Shown here piece after piece: positions 1 through 7,249 of a stretch of DNA of 64,000 nt. The stretch is from Nocardioides sp. dk884 (GTDB lineage: Bacteria > Actinomycetota > Actinomycetes > Propionibacteriales > Nocardioidaceae), in contig NZ_CP045649.1 in NCBI RefSeq assembly GCF_009557055.1, positions 310,001 through 374,000 of the forward strand, read 5' to 3'. Each line of letters starts with the position of its first letter. The stretch's first letter is position 1. Position numbers and translations under genes: made by a program. Under the pieces are notes generated by a model. The model saw only the letters and a list, made by a program, of their open reading frames with translations. It did not search any database and was not told the DNA's origin.

Positions 1-621
1 GACCATCACGACCGTCTGGCCGAGCTCGCGCACCGAGTGGCGCAGCAGGTCGAGGACCTCGGCGGAGGTCTCGCTGTCCAGGTTGCCGGTCGGCTCGTCG
101 GCGAAGACCACCGCGGGCCCGGTGATCAGGGCGCGGGCGATCGCGACGCGCTGCTGCTGGCCGCCGGAGAGCTCGCTGGGCCGGTGGCTCAGGCGATCGG
201 TGAGCCCGAGGATCTCCACGAGGCGGGTGAAGCGCTCGGGGTCGGCTTGGCGTCCGGCGAGCTCGAGGGGGAGGCGGATGTTCTGCTCGGCGGTGAGCAT
301 CGGCAGCAGGTTGAAGGCCTGGAACACGAAGCCCAGCTGCTCGCGGCGAAACGTCGTCAGCTGGTCGTCGGTGAGCCGCTCCAGCGAGCGCCCGGCGACG
401 GTGACCGTGCCCGAGGTCGGCTGGTCGAGGCCCGCCAGGCAGTGCATCAGGGTGGACTTCCCGGACCCGGACGGGCCCATGATCGCGGTGAAGCGGCCGC
501 GGGGGAGGTCCAGGTCGACCCCGCGCAGGGCGGAGACGAGGGTGTCGCCGCGGCCGTAGGTGCGGGTCAGGGCGCGGGCGCTGGCGGCCACGCTGGTGGA
601 GGTGTCGAGCATCTGGGTCAT
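1..621 (-). CDS. ABC transporter ATP-binding protein (LolD/MacB type), 3' end beyond window
   Basis: Cytoplasmic ATPase of an ABC exporter of the MacB/LolD type, which would pair with an FtsX-like permease probably encoded beyond the left edge. The 207 visible codons open at an ATG complementary to 619-621 and stay open to base 1. A Walker A (GPSGSGKST) lies about 50 residues in, and the signature LSGGQQQRVAIARAL maps to about 133-177. The codirectional two-component genes at 1779-3649 suggest the common actinobacterial sensor-regulator-ABC exporter arrangement, here interrupted by the plus-strand cassette at 694-1780. The substrate cannot be read from the sequence. Confidence 0.88.
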   Translation of the reverse strand, partial: MTQMLDTSTSVAASARALTRTYGRGDTLVSALRGVDLDLPRGRFTAIMGPSGSGKSTLMHCLAGLDQPTSGTVTVAGRSLERLTDDQLTTFRREQLGFVFQAFNLLPMLTAEQNIRLPLELAGRQADPERFTRLVEILGLTDRLSHRPSELSGGQQQRVAIARALITGPAVVFADEPTGNLDSETSAEVLDLLRHSVRELGQTVVMV

Positions 622-693
622 GGCCCCGAGTCTTCGCGTCCGCGGGCCTGCGGTCGTCAGGCCGCGGTGTGGTCCGTCGTACGACCTGGGGAT

Positions 694-740
694 GACAGCG
701 GTGCTCGGCTGTCAGCCCGTGGCAGGGCAGCACCGCTGTC
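694..740. repeat. Cassette A left repeat (47 bp, self-complementary)
   Basis: This 47-bp unit is repeated directly at 1734-1780 with 40 of 47 identical positions and no gap. Each copy is itself an imperfect palindrome. Here the 12-bp arms 694-705 (GACAGCGGTGCT) and 729-740 (AGCACCGCTGTC) are perfectly complementary, and the loop contains the small near-palindrome GGCTGTCAGCC. It lies 59 bp before the start of the gene at 800. Confidence 0.85.
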
Positions 741-799
741 CTCCACAGCCGCCGCGCCGGCCGGTTGCCGGTCGCCACCGGGGCGCCGAGGGTGACGGC

Positions 800-1726
800 G
801 TGGACCCGTTCGCCGACCTCCTGCACCACCAGCACGGCGTGCTGAGCCGCGCGCAGGCGCTGCGTGGGGGGCTGCAGGAGCACGACCTGCGCCGCCGGAT
901 CAGGCGCCGCGAGTGGGCGGTGGTCCATCCGGGGGTGTACGTCGAGCACACCGGTCCCTTGACGACTCACCAGCAGCACTGGGCGGCAGTCCTCGCCATG
1001 GCACCCGCCGCGCTGTCGCACGCCTCCGCCCTCGCGGTGGCCGCCGGCACCGCGCCCCCGGCAGTGATCCACGTGATGGTGGACCGCGACCGGGTGGTGG
1101 CCGCGCCGCGCGGCGTGGTTCGGCACCGGGTGGCCGACTTCGAGGGCAAGGTGCTGACCAGTTCCTCCCCGCCGCGCCAACGGCTCGAGGAGGCGGTGCT
1201 CGACGTGGCCGCGGAGTCGGTGCGCGACCTGGATGCCGTGGCGGTGCTGTGCGAGGTCGTCGGCACCCGTCGTACGACGCCGGCGCGGGTGCGGACCGCG
1301 CTCGACGCACGGAGTCGCCTCGCGCGGCGTGCGCTCCTGGAACAGGTCCTCGACGATCTCGAGGCGGGGGCCTGCTCGGCGCTGGAGCAGGGCTACCTGC
1401 AACGGGTCGAGCGAGCCCACGGGCTGCCCGCCGCCGGGCGCCAGGTGCGGGCGTCGGGACGCGGCCGCGTCTACCGCGACGTGGAGTACCGGCCGTGGGG
1501 CCTGGTGGTGGAGCTCGACGGCCGGGCGTTCCACACGAGCGTGCGCGACCGGGCGCGCGACCTCGACCGGGACCTCGCCGCCGCCGTGACCGGCCGGGAC
1601 ACGGTGCGGCTCGGCTGGGGTCAGGTGTACGCCGGGTCCTGCGCGACGGCCACCGCGATCGGCACGCTGCTGCGGCGGCGTGGCTGGCCGGGGGAGCCGA
1701 CCGCGTGCGCCGACTGCGGCCGCTGA
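800..1726 (+). CDS. AbiEi-like / DUF559 (Vsr-type nuclease fold) protein of cassette A
   Basis: Predicted 308-aa protein with two regions. Residues ~1-90 resemble the winged-helix N-terminus of AbiEi-family type IV antitoxins (RRREWAVVHPGVYV, then a SHASAL stretch). Residues ~190-290 resemble DUF559/Vsr-like endonucleases, with candidate PD-(D/E)XK residues D227 (YRDVEYR) and E238/D240 (VVELDG). It ends in a CADC pair. GTG800 was chosen because homology-like sequence begins there; the frame is open further upstream. It is transcribed against both neighbours and bracketed by 47-bp repeats, the right one 7 bp after the stop. Nuclease activity is inferred from the fold only. No AbiEii-type toxin gene lies beside it. 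Confidence 0.75.
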   Translation: MDPFADLLHHQHGVLSRAQALRGGLQEHDLRRRIRRREWAVVHPGVYVEHTGPLTTHQQHWAAVLAMAPAALSHASALAVAAGTAPPAVIHVMVDRDRVVAAPRGVVRHRVADFEGKVLTSSSPPRQRLEEAVLDVAAESVRDLDAVAVLCEVVGTRRTTPARVRTALDARSRLARRALLEQVLDDLEAGACSALEQGYLQRVERAHGLPAAGRQVRASGRGRVYRDVEYRPWGLVVELDGRAFHTSVRDRARDLDRDLAAAVTGRDTVRLGWGQVYAGSCATATAIGTLLRRRGWPGEPTACADCGR

Positions 1727-1733
1727 GGAGGGA

Positions 1734-1780
1734 GACAGCGGTGCGCAGCTGTCAGCCGGTGACTGGGGAGCACCGCCGTC
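1734..1780. repeat. Cassette A right repeat (47 bp)
   Basis: Second copy of the 694-740 unit in the same orientation, 40/47 identical. Outer arms are GACAGCGGTGC (1734-1744) and GCACCGCCGTC (1770-1780). It starts 7 bp after the stop of the cassette gene, and its last two bases are part of the stop codon of the response-regulator gene on the other strand (1779-1781). Confidence 0.85.
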
Positions 1781-2471
1781 AGCCGACCAGCCCGGCGTCG
1801 TAGGTCAGCACCACGAGCTGCACCCGGTCGCGCGAGCCGGTCTTGGCCAGCAGCCGGCTCACGTGGGTCTTGACCGTGGCCTCGGCGACCACGAGCTCGG
1901 CGGCGATCTCGGTGTTGGACAGCCCGCGCCCGACGAGCACCAGCACCTCGCGCTCCCGCTCGGTGAGGGCGGCCAGGCGGGGGTCGGGGGCGGAGCTGCT
2001 CGCCGCGGGGTCGGGCAGGGCCGCGGCGAAGTGCTCCAGCAGGCGGCGGGTGGTGCTGGGCGCGACCACGGCGTCGCCGGCGTGCACCGAGCGGATCGCG
2101 TTGAGCAGGTCGGGAGGGGTGGCGTCCTTGAGCAGGAAGGCGGCGGCGCCGGCCTTGATCGCGGCGAAGGCGTACTCGTCGAGGTCGAAGGTGGTCAGCA
2201 CGATCACCCGCGGCGCCCCCGGCCGGGCGGCGAGCGCGCGGGTCGCCTCGACGCCGTCGAGGCGGGGCATCCGCACGTCCATGAGCACGACGTCGGCGCG
2301 GGTCGCGGCCAGCCGCTCGAGCGCCTCGCGGCCGTCGCCGGCCTCGCCCACGACCTCCATGTCGGGCTGGCTGCCGACGAGCATCGCGAACCCCGCGCGC
2401 ACCATCTGCTGGTCGTCGACGAGGAAGACGCGGATCGGGTCCTTCACTGCCTCCTTCACAGGGCCATTCAT
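1779..2471 (-). CDS. NarL/LuxR-family response regulator
   Basis: DNA-binding output protein of a two-component system, 230 aa. The receiver domain (~13-130) has the acidic pair VDD (19-20) and the phospho-acceptor D65 in VVLMDVRMPRLDG. The LuxR-type helix-turn-helix (~165-225) contains LTEREREVLVLVGRGLSNTE and TVKTHVSRLL. The ATG start overlaps the histidine-kinase stop by 4 bp (ATGA), so the pair is translationally coupled. The probable target is the ABC transporter at 1-621, by analogy with similar clusters. The stop codon overlaps the cassette A right repeat. Confidence 0.93.
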   Translation of the reverse strand: MNGPVKEAVKDPIRVFLVDDQQMVRAGFAMLVGSQPDMEVVGEAGDGREALERLAATRADVVLMDVRMPRLDGVEATRALAARPGAPRVIVLTTFDLDEYAFAAIKAGAAAFLLKDATPPDLLNAIRSVHAGDAVVAPSTTRRLLEHFAAALPDPAASSSAPDPRLAALTEREREVLVLVGRGLSNTEIAAELVVAEATVKTHVSRLLAKTGSRDRVQLVVLTYDAGLVG

Positions 2472-3649
2472 AGGGGGAGCCTCGCCGACACCCGGAACCC
2501 GCCACCCGGTCGGGGTCCCGCGCACAGTTCGCCGTCGTGGACCAGCACCCGCTCGCGCATCCCGACCAGACCGAGACCGCGGCCGTCGTCCGGAGACGCA
2601 GCGCCGCGTCCGTCGTCCTCGACGACCACCTCGACGTCCGTGCCGACGCGCACCTCGACCCGCACGGTGGCGCCCGGGCCGGCGTGCTTGCGGACGTTGG
2701 TGAGCGCCTCCTGCACGACGCGGTACGCGGTCAGCGCGACCCCCGGCGGCACCGGTACGCCGGGCTCGGGCAGCCGGGCCTCGATCCGGGTGCCGTTCCC
2801 GGCGCTCGCGGCATGCTCCTGGGCCTCCGCGACCAGCACCGCGATGTCGTCGAGGTGCGGCTGCGGGCGGGTGCCGGTCGCGCCGTCGGTGCGCAGCAGC
2901 CCGAGCAGCCGGCGCATCTCGGTGAGCGCCTCGCGCCCGGTCGCGGCCACCGTCTCCAGGGTGCGGGTGGCGATCGCCGGGTCGTGCTCGGCGGCGTAGC
3001 GCGCCCCGTCGGCCTGCACCACGATCACCGACAGCCCGTGCGCGACCACGTCGTGCATCTCCCGCGCGATCCGGGTGCGCTCCTCGGTGGCGGCCAGCGC
3101 GACGCGCTGCGCGGCCTCGTGCTCGATCCGCTCGCCGCGCTCGACCAGCGCCGCGACGTACGCCTGCCGGGTGCGGCCCAGGGTGCCGAGCGCCCAGGCG
3201 GCGATGACGATCACCGACATCGTGATGATGTAGGAGACGGCGCCGGTGCGGTCGTTGTCGGAGTACGGCGCGAACCAGGAGTACGTCGCGGCCCAGGCGG
3301 CACACAGGCCGACGCCGAGCGCGACCCAGGAGGCGAGGGCGTCGGCGTGGCGGGCGACCGCGTAGGTCGCGACCGGGAACGCGACCTGACCCCAGGTCGG
3401 CTCGTGGAGGACCACGGCCTGGAGCGCACTGACCCCGGCCACGGCCGCGAACACCGCGACCGGGTGGGAGCGGCGCCACAGCAGCGGCACCAGCTCGAGC
3501 ACCGTGAAGGTGACCGACCGGGCACTGAGGCCGCTGAGCGCCATCAGCGGGACCGGGAGCAGCAGGACCGCGACCAGCGTGCGGTCGAACCAGCGCCGCC
3601 CCCGCTCGTCGAGGCGCCAGGGCTGGCGTGGGGCGTGCAGAGGGTCCAC
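2468..3649 (-). CDS. Sensor histidine kinase (HisKA_3, NarX/DesK type)
   Basis: Membrane sensor kinase partner of the adjacent response regulator, 393 aa. The first ~160 residues hold about five hydrophobic segments and no large periplasmic domain, suggesting intramembrane or cell-envelope sensing. The HisKA_3 dimerisation helix has REMHDVVAHGLSVI with H199 as phospho-acceptor. The ATPase domain shows an N box (QEALTNVRKHA) and G boxes (DDGRG, GLGLVGMRERV). GTG3649 is preferred over upstream in-frame starts because TACGGT lies 8 bp before it and the upstream residues are low-complexity R/P-rich. Confidence 0.92.
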   Translation of the reverse strand: MDPLHAPRQPWRLDERGRRWFDRTLVAVLLLPVPLMALSGLSARSVTFTVLELVPLLWRRSHPVAVFAAVAGVSALQAVVLHEPTWGQVAFPVATYAVARHADALASWVALGVGLCAAWAATYSWFAPYSDNDRTGAVSYIITMSVIVIAAWALGTLGRTRQAYVAALVERGERIEHEAAQRVALAATEERTRIAREMHDVVAHGLSVIVVQADGARYAAEHDPAIATRTLETVAATGREALTEMRRLLGLLRTDGATGTRPQPHLDDIAVLVAEAQEHAASAGNGTRIEARLPEPGVPVPPGVALTAYRVVQEALTNVRKHAGPGATVRVEVRVGTDVEVVVEDDGRGAASPDDGRGLGLVGMRERVLVHDGELCAGPRPGGGFRVSARLPL

Positions 3650-3729
3650 GGGACACCACCGTAGAGGCCTCGGCGCGCCGGCGCGTCCGACCACGGGATG
3701 ACCTCGCTCGGCGGCCGGTCGGTCCGGAG

Positions 3730-3735
3730 TAGGGT
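3730..3735 (+). promoter_or_regulatory. -10 element, leaderless promoter
   Basis: TAGGGT ends exactly 6 bp before ATG3742, so transcription would begin at or next to the start codon. No ribosome binding site precedes this gene. Confidence 0.6.
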
Positions 3736-3741
3736 CGCGCC

Positions 3742-3900
3742 ATGACCAAGTGGGAGTACCTGACCGCGCCGATCCTGACGCATGCCGCCAAGCAGATCCT
3801 CGACAACTTCGGGGCCGACGGCTGGGAGCTGGTGCAGATCGCACCGGGGATGAACCCCGAGAACCTCGTCGGCTACTTCAAGCGCCCGATCGAGGGCTGA
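3742..3900 (+). CDS. Small DUF4177-like protein
   Basis: 52-aa protein starting MTKWEYLTAPILTH, with the WELVQIAPG and LVGYFKRP blocks typical of short DUF4177-like proteins that precede RidA genes in actinobacteria (Rv3678A in M. tuberculosis, from memory). No signal peptide or membrane segment. It is followed 2 bp later by the RidA gene, so the two are co-transcribed. Function unknown. Confidence 0.85.
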   Translation: MTKWEYLTAPILTHAAKQILDNFGADGWELVQIAPGMNPENLVGYFKRPIEG

Positions 3901-3902
3901 GC

Positions 3903-4376
3903 GTGAGCGCCGCGGAGGACCGCCTGGCCGAGCTCGGCCTGACCGTGCCCGACGTCCCCGCGCCGGTGGCGTCGTACGTCCCGGCCGTGCGCTCGGGCAA
4001 CCACGTCTTCACCTCCGGCCAGCTGCCGATGAGCGGCGGCGAGCTGAGCGTGACCGGCAAGGTGGGCGGCGAGGTGTCGGCCGAGGAGGCCTACGCCTGC
4101 GCCCAGCAGTGCGCGCTCAACGCGATCGCCGCGGTGAAGAGCGTGATCGGCGACCTCGACAAGGTCGTCCGGATCGTCAAGGTCGTCGCGTTCGTGTCCT
4201 CGACGCCGGACTTCACCGGCCAGCCGCAGGTCGCCAACGGCGCCTCGGAGCTGCTCGGTCAGGCCTTCGGCGAGGCCGGGCTGCACGCCCGGTCCGCGGT
4301 GGGCGTGCCCTCGCTGCCGCTGGACGCGCCGGTCGAGGTCGAGATCCTGGTCGAGGTCGCCCCCGAGGCGAGCTGA
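3903..4376 (+). CDS. RidA family protein (YjgF/YER057c/UK114)
   Basis: 157-aa member of the reactive-intermediate deaminase family, which hydrolyses enamine/imine intermediates released by PLP enzymes. It has the family's N-terminal block (VRSGNHVFTSGQLPM) and C-terminal block (HARSAVGVPSLPLDAPVEVE), with R281-type arginine in HARSAVG. It corresponds to Rv3678c in conserved neighbourhoods. GTG3903 directly follows the small gene, and the stop overlaps the next ATG by 1 bp (TGATG), indicating coupled translation. Confidence 0.9.
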   Translation: MSAAEDRLAELGLTVPDVPAPVASYVPAVRSGNHVFTSGQLPMSGGELSVTGKVGGEVSAEEAYACAQQCALNAIAAVKSVIGDLDKVVRIVKVVAFVSSTPDFTGQPQVANGASELLGQAFGEAGLHARSAVGVPSLPLDAPVEVEILVEVAPEAS

Positions 4377-5254
4377 TGCGCATCCCGCTGCCGCCGGTCC
4401 CGTTGCCGGCGCACGTCGTCGAGGCCGCCCGTGAGTACGACGAGGGCCACCGCGAGCCGGTCGCCCCGCGCGACGCGGCGACGGTGATCCTGCTGCGCCC
4501 GTGCGCTCCGGGGTCCGGGCAGGGCCCGGAGGTCTACTACATGCGCCGCCAGGTCTCGATGGACTTCGCCGGCGGGATGGCGGTCTACCCCGGCGGCGGG
4601 GTGGACCCGCGCGACTTCGACGCCGACGTGGCCTGGGCCGGCCCGGGGCCGCAGGACTGGGCCGAGCGCCTGGGCTGCGACGCCGACACCGCCCGGGCGC
4701 TGGTGTGCGCGGCGGTGCGGGAGACCTTCGAGGAGTCCGGGGTCCTGCTCGCCGGGGCCTCCCCGGACGAGGTGGTCGCGGACACCACCGGCGCGGACTG
4801 GGAGGCCGACCGGGTCGCCCTGGAGACCCGCGAGCTGGCGATGACCGACTTCCTCAACCGGCGCGGGCTGGTGCTTCGCACCGACCTGCTCGGGGTCTGG
4901 GACGCCTGGCTGACGCCGGTCTTCGAGCCGAAGCGGTTCCGCACCTGGTTCTTCGTCGCCGCCCTGCCGGAGGGGCAGCTGACCCGCGACGTCTCCTCGG
5001 AGTCGTCCTCGGTCACCTGGCTGCCGGCCCGGGTCGCCGCGGCGCAGGCCGACGCCGGCGAGCTGGCGCTGATGCCCCCGACGTACCTCACCAGCCTGGA
5101 GGTCGGCGTCCACGACAGCCCCGAGGAGGTGCTGGCGGTGGCGTCGAGCCGTGCGGTGGAGATGTTCACCCCGTCGGTGGAGCCGCTCGGCGACACCTGG
5201 ACCCTGTCGATGCCCGATCGGCTGCGCGGGCTGGTCGCGGAGCGACGCCGGTGA
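4376..5254 (+). CDS. NUDIX hydrolase
   Basis: 292-aa hydrolase with a NUDIX core split by an insertion: GGMAVYPGGGVDP near residue 62, then about 40 residues later VRETFEESGVLLAG, which supplies the REXXEE-type metal-binding glutamates. This split form is common in actinobacterial NUDIX proteins beside RidA and MBL-fold genes. It probably cleaves a nucleoside-diphosphate or CoA-like substrate; specificity is not visible. Its end overlaps the following gene by 4 bp (GTGA). Confidence 0.88.
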   Translation: MRIPLPPVPLPAHVVEAAREYDEGHREPVAPRDAATVILLRPCAPGSGQGPEVYYMRRQVSMDFAGGMAVYPGGGVDPRDFDADVAWAGPGPQDWAERLGCDADTARALVCAAVRETFEESGVLLAGASPDEVVADTTGADWEADRVALETRELAMTDFLNRRGLVLRTDLLGVWDAWLTPVFEPKRFRTWFFVAALPEGQLTRDVSSESSSVTWLPARVAAAQADAGELALMPPTYLTSLEVGVHDSPEEVLAVASSRAVEMFTPSVEPLGDTWTLSMPDRLRGLVAERRR

Positions 5255-6060
5255 GCGCCTGGACTGGCGGGAGCTACCCGCCGCGGGCGGAGTGCCTGCT
5301 GGCGCCGAACCCGGGGATCATGACGCTGGACGGCACCAACACCTGGGTGCTGCGCGAGCCCGGCGCCGACCGTGCCGTGGTCGTGGATCCCGGGCCGGTC
5401 ACCGACGGCCACCTCGACCGGCTGCTCGCCGAGGTCGGCGAGATCGGGCTGGTGCTGCTGACCCACCACCACTTCGACCACTCCGAGGTGGCCGAGGAGC
5501 TCGCGCGGCGCACCGGCAGCTCGGTGCGCGCCTTCGACCCGGCGTACTGCTTCCGCGGCGAGCCGCTCGGCGACGGCGAGGAGCTCGACGTCGACGGGCT
5601 GCGGCTGCGGGTGCTCCACACGCCCGGGCACACCGCTGACTCGGTGTCCTTCGTGCTGCCCGAGCAGCGTGCGCTGCTGACCGGCGACATGGTGCTGGGG
5701 CGCGGCACGACGGTGGTCGCGCACCCCGACGGCCAGCTCGGCCCGTACTTCTCCTCCATCGAGACCATGCGGTCGCTGGTCGAGGCGGGCGAGGTCGACA
5801 CCGTCTGGCCGGCCCACGGCCCGGTGCTGGAGGACGCCGGGGCCGTGCTCGACTTCTACCTCACCCACCGCCGCGAGCGCCTCGCCCAGGTCGAGGACGC
5901 CGTCCGCGAGCTCGGGGCCCACCCGCACCCCGAGGGCCTGGCGAGCGAGGAGCTCCCGCGCCGCGTCGTCGAGCTCGTCTACGCCGACGTCGACCCGGTC
6001 CTCTGGGACGCCGCCGAGCTCTCCGTCCGCGCCCAGCTGGCCTACCTCGCCGCCCGTTGA
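5251..6060 (+). CDS. MBL-fold metallo-hydrolase
   Basis: 269-aa metallo-beta-lactamase fold hydrolase (Rv3677c-like). The zinc motif THHHFDHSE is at ~72-80, followed by HTPGHT (~126), the bridging aspartate in LLTGDMVLG and the distal histidine in WPAHGP. The C-terminal ~65 residues form a helical extension like that of LACTB2-type enzymes, in which nuclease activity has been reported for homologues. Last gene of the 3742-6060 operon. Its stop codon lies inside the cassette B left repeat. Confidence 0.9.
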   Translation: MSAWTGGSYPPRAECLLAPNPGIMTLDGTNTWVLREPGADRAVVVDPGPVTDGHLDRLLAEVGEIGLVLLTHHHFDHSEVAEELARRTGSSVRAFDPAYCFRGEPLGDGEELDVDGLRLRVLHTPGHTADSVSFVLPEQRALLTGDMVLGRGTTVVAHPDGQLGPYFSSIETMRSLVEAGEVDTVWPAHGPVLEDAGAVLDFYLTHRRERLAQVEDAVRELGAHPHPEGLASEELPRRVVELVYADVDPVLWDAAELSVRAQLAYLAAR

Positions 6061-6109
6061 ATCGAGACCTCTGACGGTCGAATCGAGACTTCTGACCGGT
6101 TGAGTCGAG
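6056..6109. repeat. Cassette B left terminal inverted repeat (54 bp, three iterons)
   Basis: Gapless 54-bp partner of the inverted sequence at 7124-7177 (44 of 54 positions identical). It contains three iterons beginning at 6056 (GTTGAATCGAGAC), 6077 (GTCGAATCGAGAC) and 6099 (GTTGAGTCGAG), spaced 21 and 22 bp, or two helical turns. The first iteron includes the TGA stop of the MBL gene (6058-6060). Confidence 0.88.
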
Positions 6110-6206
6110 GGCCGGGTGTCGTCCACCGACGGGTGCCGGAGCGTCGTCTCCACAGGGCGGCCCCGGCTCCCGACCGAAGCAGCTCGGGCGGCGCGATCGT
6201 CGGGTC

Positions 6207-7115
6207 ATGGAACCTCGCTGGCCAGACGCGCCGTTCTCGAGCGCGGACCTGTGCACCCGTGACATACCGCCGTCCCGGCTGCGTCGTGCGTTGCGCAACG
6301 GTGAGGTGCGCCCCGTCGTACGCGGCGTCTATGCGCCAGCCGACCTGGAGGACAGCCTCGAGCTCCGGGCGCGTGCCGTCGCCAAGGTGGTCAGGCCCCA
6401 CCAGGTCGTCGCGGATCGTACGGAGGCCTGGCTCCACGGCGTCGACGCCCACGTGTACGCCGAGCACGACGGCGTGCCGCACGTCGAGATCTGCGCACTC
6501 CGCTGGCACGCTCCGACGAAGGTGTCGGGGGCCGACGGGCGGACGAGGGACCTGTCGCCCCAGGACGTGACGACCCTGCACGGCGTCCGGGTGACGACGC
6601 CTCTGCGCACGGCCCTCGATCTCGGCTGCTGCCTGCGGCGCCGCGAGGCGTTCGCCGTCCTCACGGCGATGGCGCGGCTCCACGGGCTCATCCGCGGCGA
6701 CTACCTCCGTGCGCTGGGCCGCTATCGCCGGCGCCGCGGCGTCGTACAGCTGCGCGAGCTCGTCAACTATGTCGATCCCCGCGTGGAGTCGCAGCGCGAG
6801 GCGTGGGTGCTGCTGGCGATCCTCGACGCGGGCCTCCCGGCTCCCGAGCCGCAGGTCTGGATCGAGGTCGACGGCGTGCCGACGTACCGGCTCGACTTCG
6901 CCTACCGCCGGCGACGCGTGTGCGTCGAGTACGACGGCGAGGAGGCGCACCGCGGCCGGGAGGAGTACGACGCGGACCGCCGGGCCTGGCTGCGCGGCCA
7001 GGGCTGGCGCGTGATCGTGGTGCGGGAGGGGGCCTTCGCCGATGACGCGCTGGACCGCTGGCTCACGGAGCTCCGCGAGGCGCTGGCGGCGGCGTACTCA
7101 AACCGTCGCTGGTGA
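6207..7115 (+). CDS. AbiEi-like / DUF559 (Vsr-type nuclease fold) protein of cassette B
   Basis: 302-aa protein of the same architecture as the product of 800-1726. The N-terminal ~80 residues are AbiEi-like winged helix (SRLRRALRNGEVRPVVRGVY). The C-terminal Vsr/DUF559-like region has candidate catalytic residues D230 (YRLDFAY) and E241/D243 (CVEYDGEEAH), then the DADRRAWLRGQGWRVIVV block. This C-terminal half is closer to the family pattern than the cassette A protein. It is bracketed by 54-bp inverted repeats and sits between the MBL and crp genes, which are adjacent in M. tuberculosis (recollection). No toxin partner is present. Function is unproven; a repeat-associated nuclease is one hypothesis, a repressor another. 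Confidence 0.78.
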   Translation: MEPRWPDAPFSSADLCTRDIPPSRLRRALRNGEVRPVVRGVYAPADLEDSLELRARAVAKVVRPHQVVADRTEAWLHGVDAHVYAEHDGVPHVEICALRWHAPTKVSGADGRTRDLSPQDVTTLHGVRVTTPLRTALDLGCCLRRREAFAVLTAMARLHGLIRGDYLRALGRYRRRRGVVQLRELVNYVDPRVESQREAWVLLAILDAGLPAPEPQVWIEVDGVPTYRLDFAYRRRRVCVEYDGEEAHRGREEYDADRRAWLRGQGWRVIVVREGAFADDALDRWLTELREALAAAYSNRRW

Positions 7116-7123
7116 CGACAGGT

Positions 7124-7177
7124 CTCGACTCGAGCGGTCAGGACTCTCGACTCGACGGTAGAAAGTCTCGATTCAAC
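7124..7177. repeat. Cassette B right terminal inverted repeat (54 bp)
   Basis: Inverted copy of 6056-6109, read from 7177 inward. It also has three iterons, the outer 10 bp matching perfectly. It begins 8 bp after the stop of the cassette gene. Confidence 0.88.
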
Positions 7178-7204
7178 CTGCGGCGGCGGGCCCAGACGTG
7201 AGAA

Positions 7205-7232
7205 GGGCCCGCCTCAACCGTGAGGCGGGCCC
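7205..7232 (-). terminator. Terminator hairpin after crp
   Basis: Perfect 12-bp stem, GGGCCCGCCTCA (7205-7216) and TGAGGCGGGCCC (7221-7232), with loop ACCG. It lies 18 bp beyond the crp stop and downstream of cassette B on the other strand, so it may stop transcription from both sides. Confidence 0.8.
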
Positions 7233-7249
7233 AGCTCGACGCGGGGGTG

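Noticed and set aside
694..740. Palindromic repeat as an ordinary transcription terminator
   Set aside because: It precedes the cassette gene, its near-identical copy lies at the other end in direct orientation, the conserved identity includes the loop, and no U-tract follows. A pure terminator would not conserve the loop.
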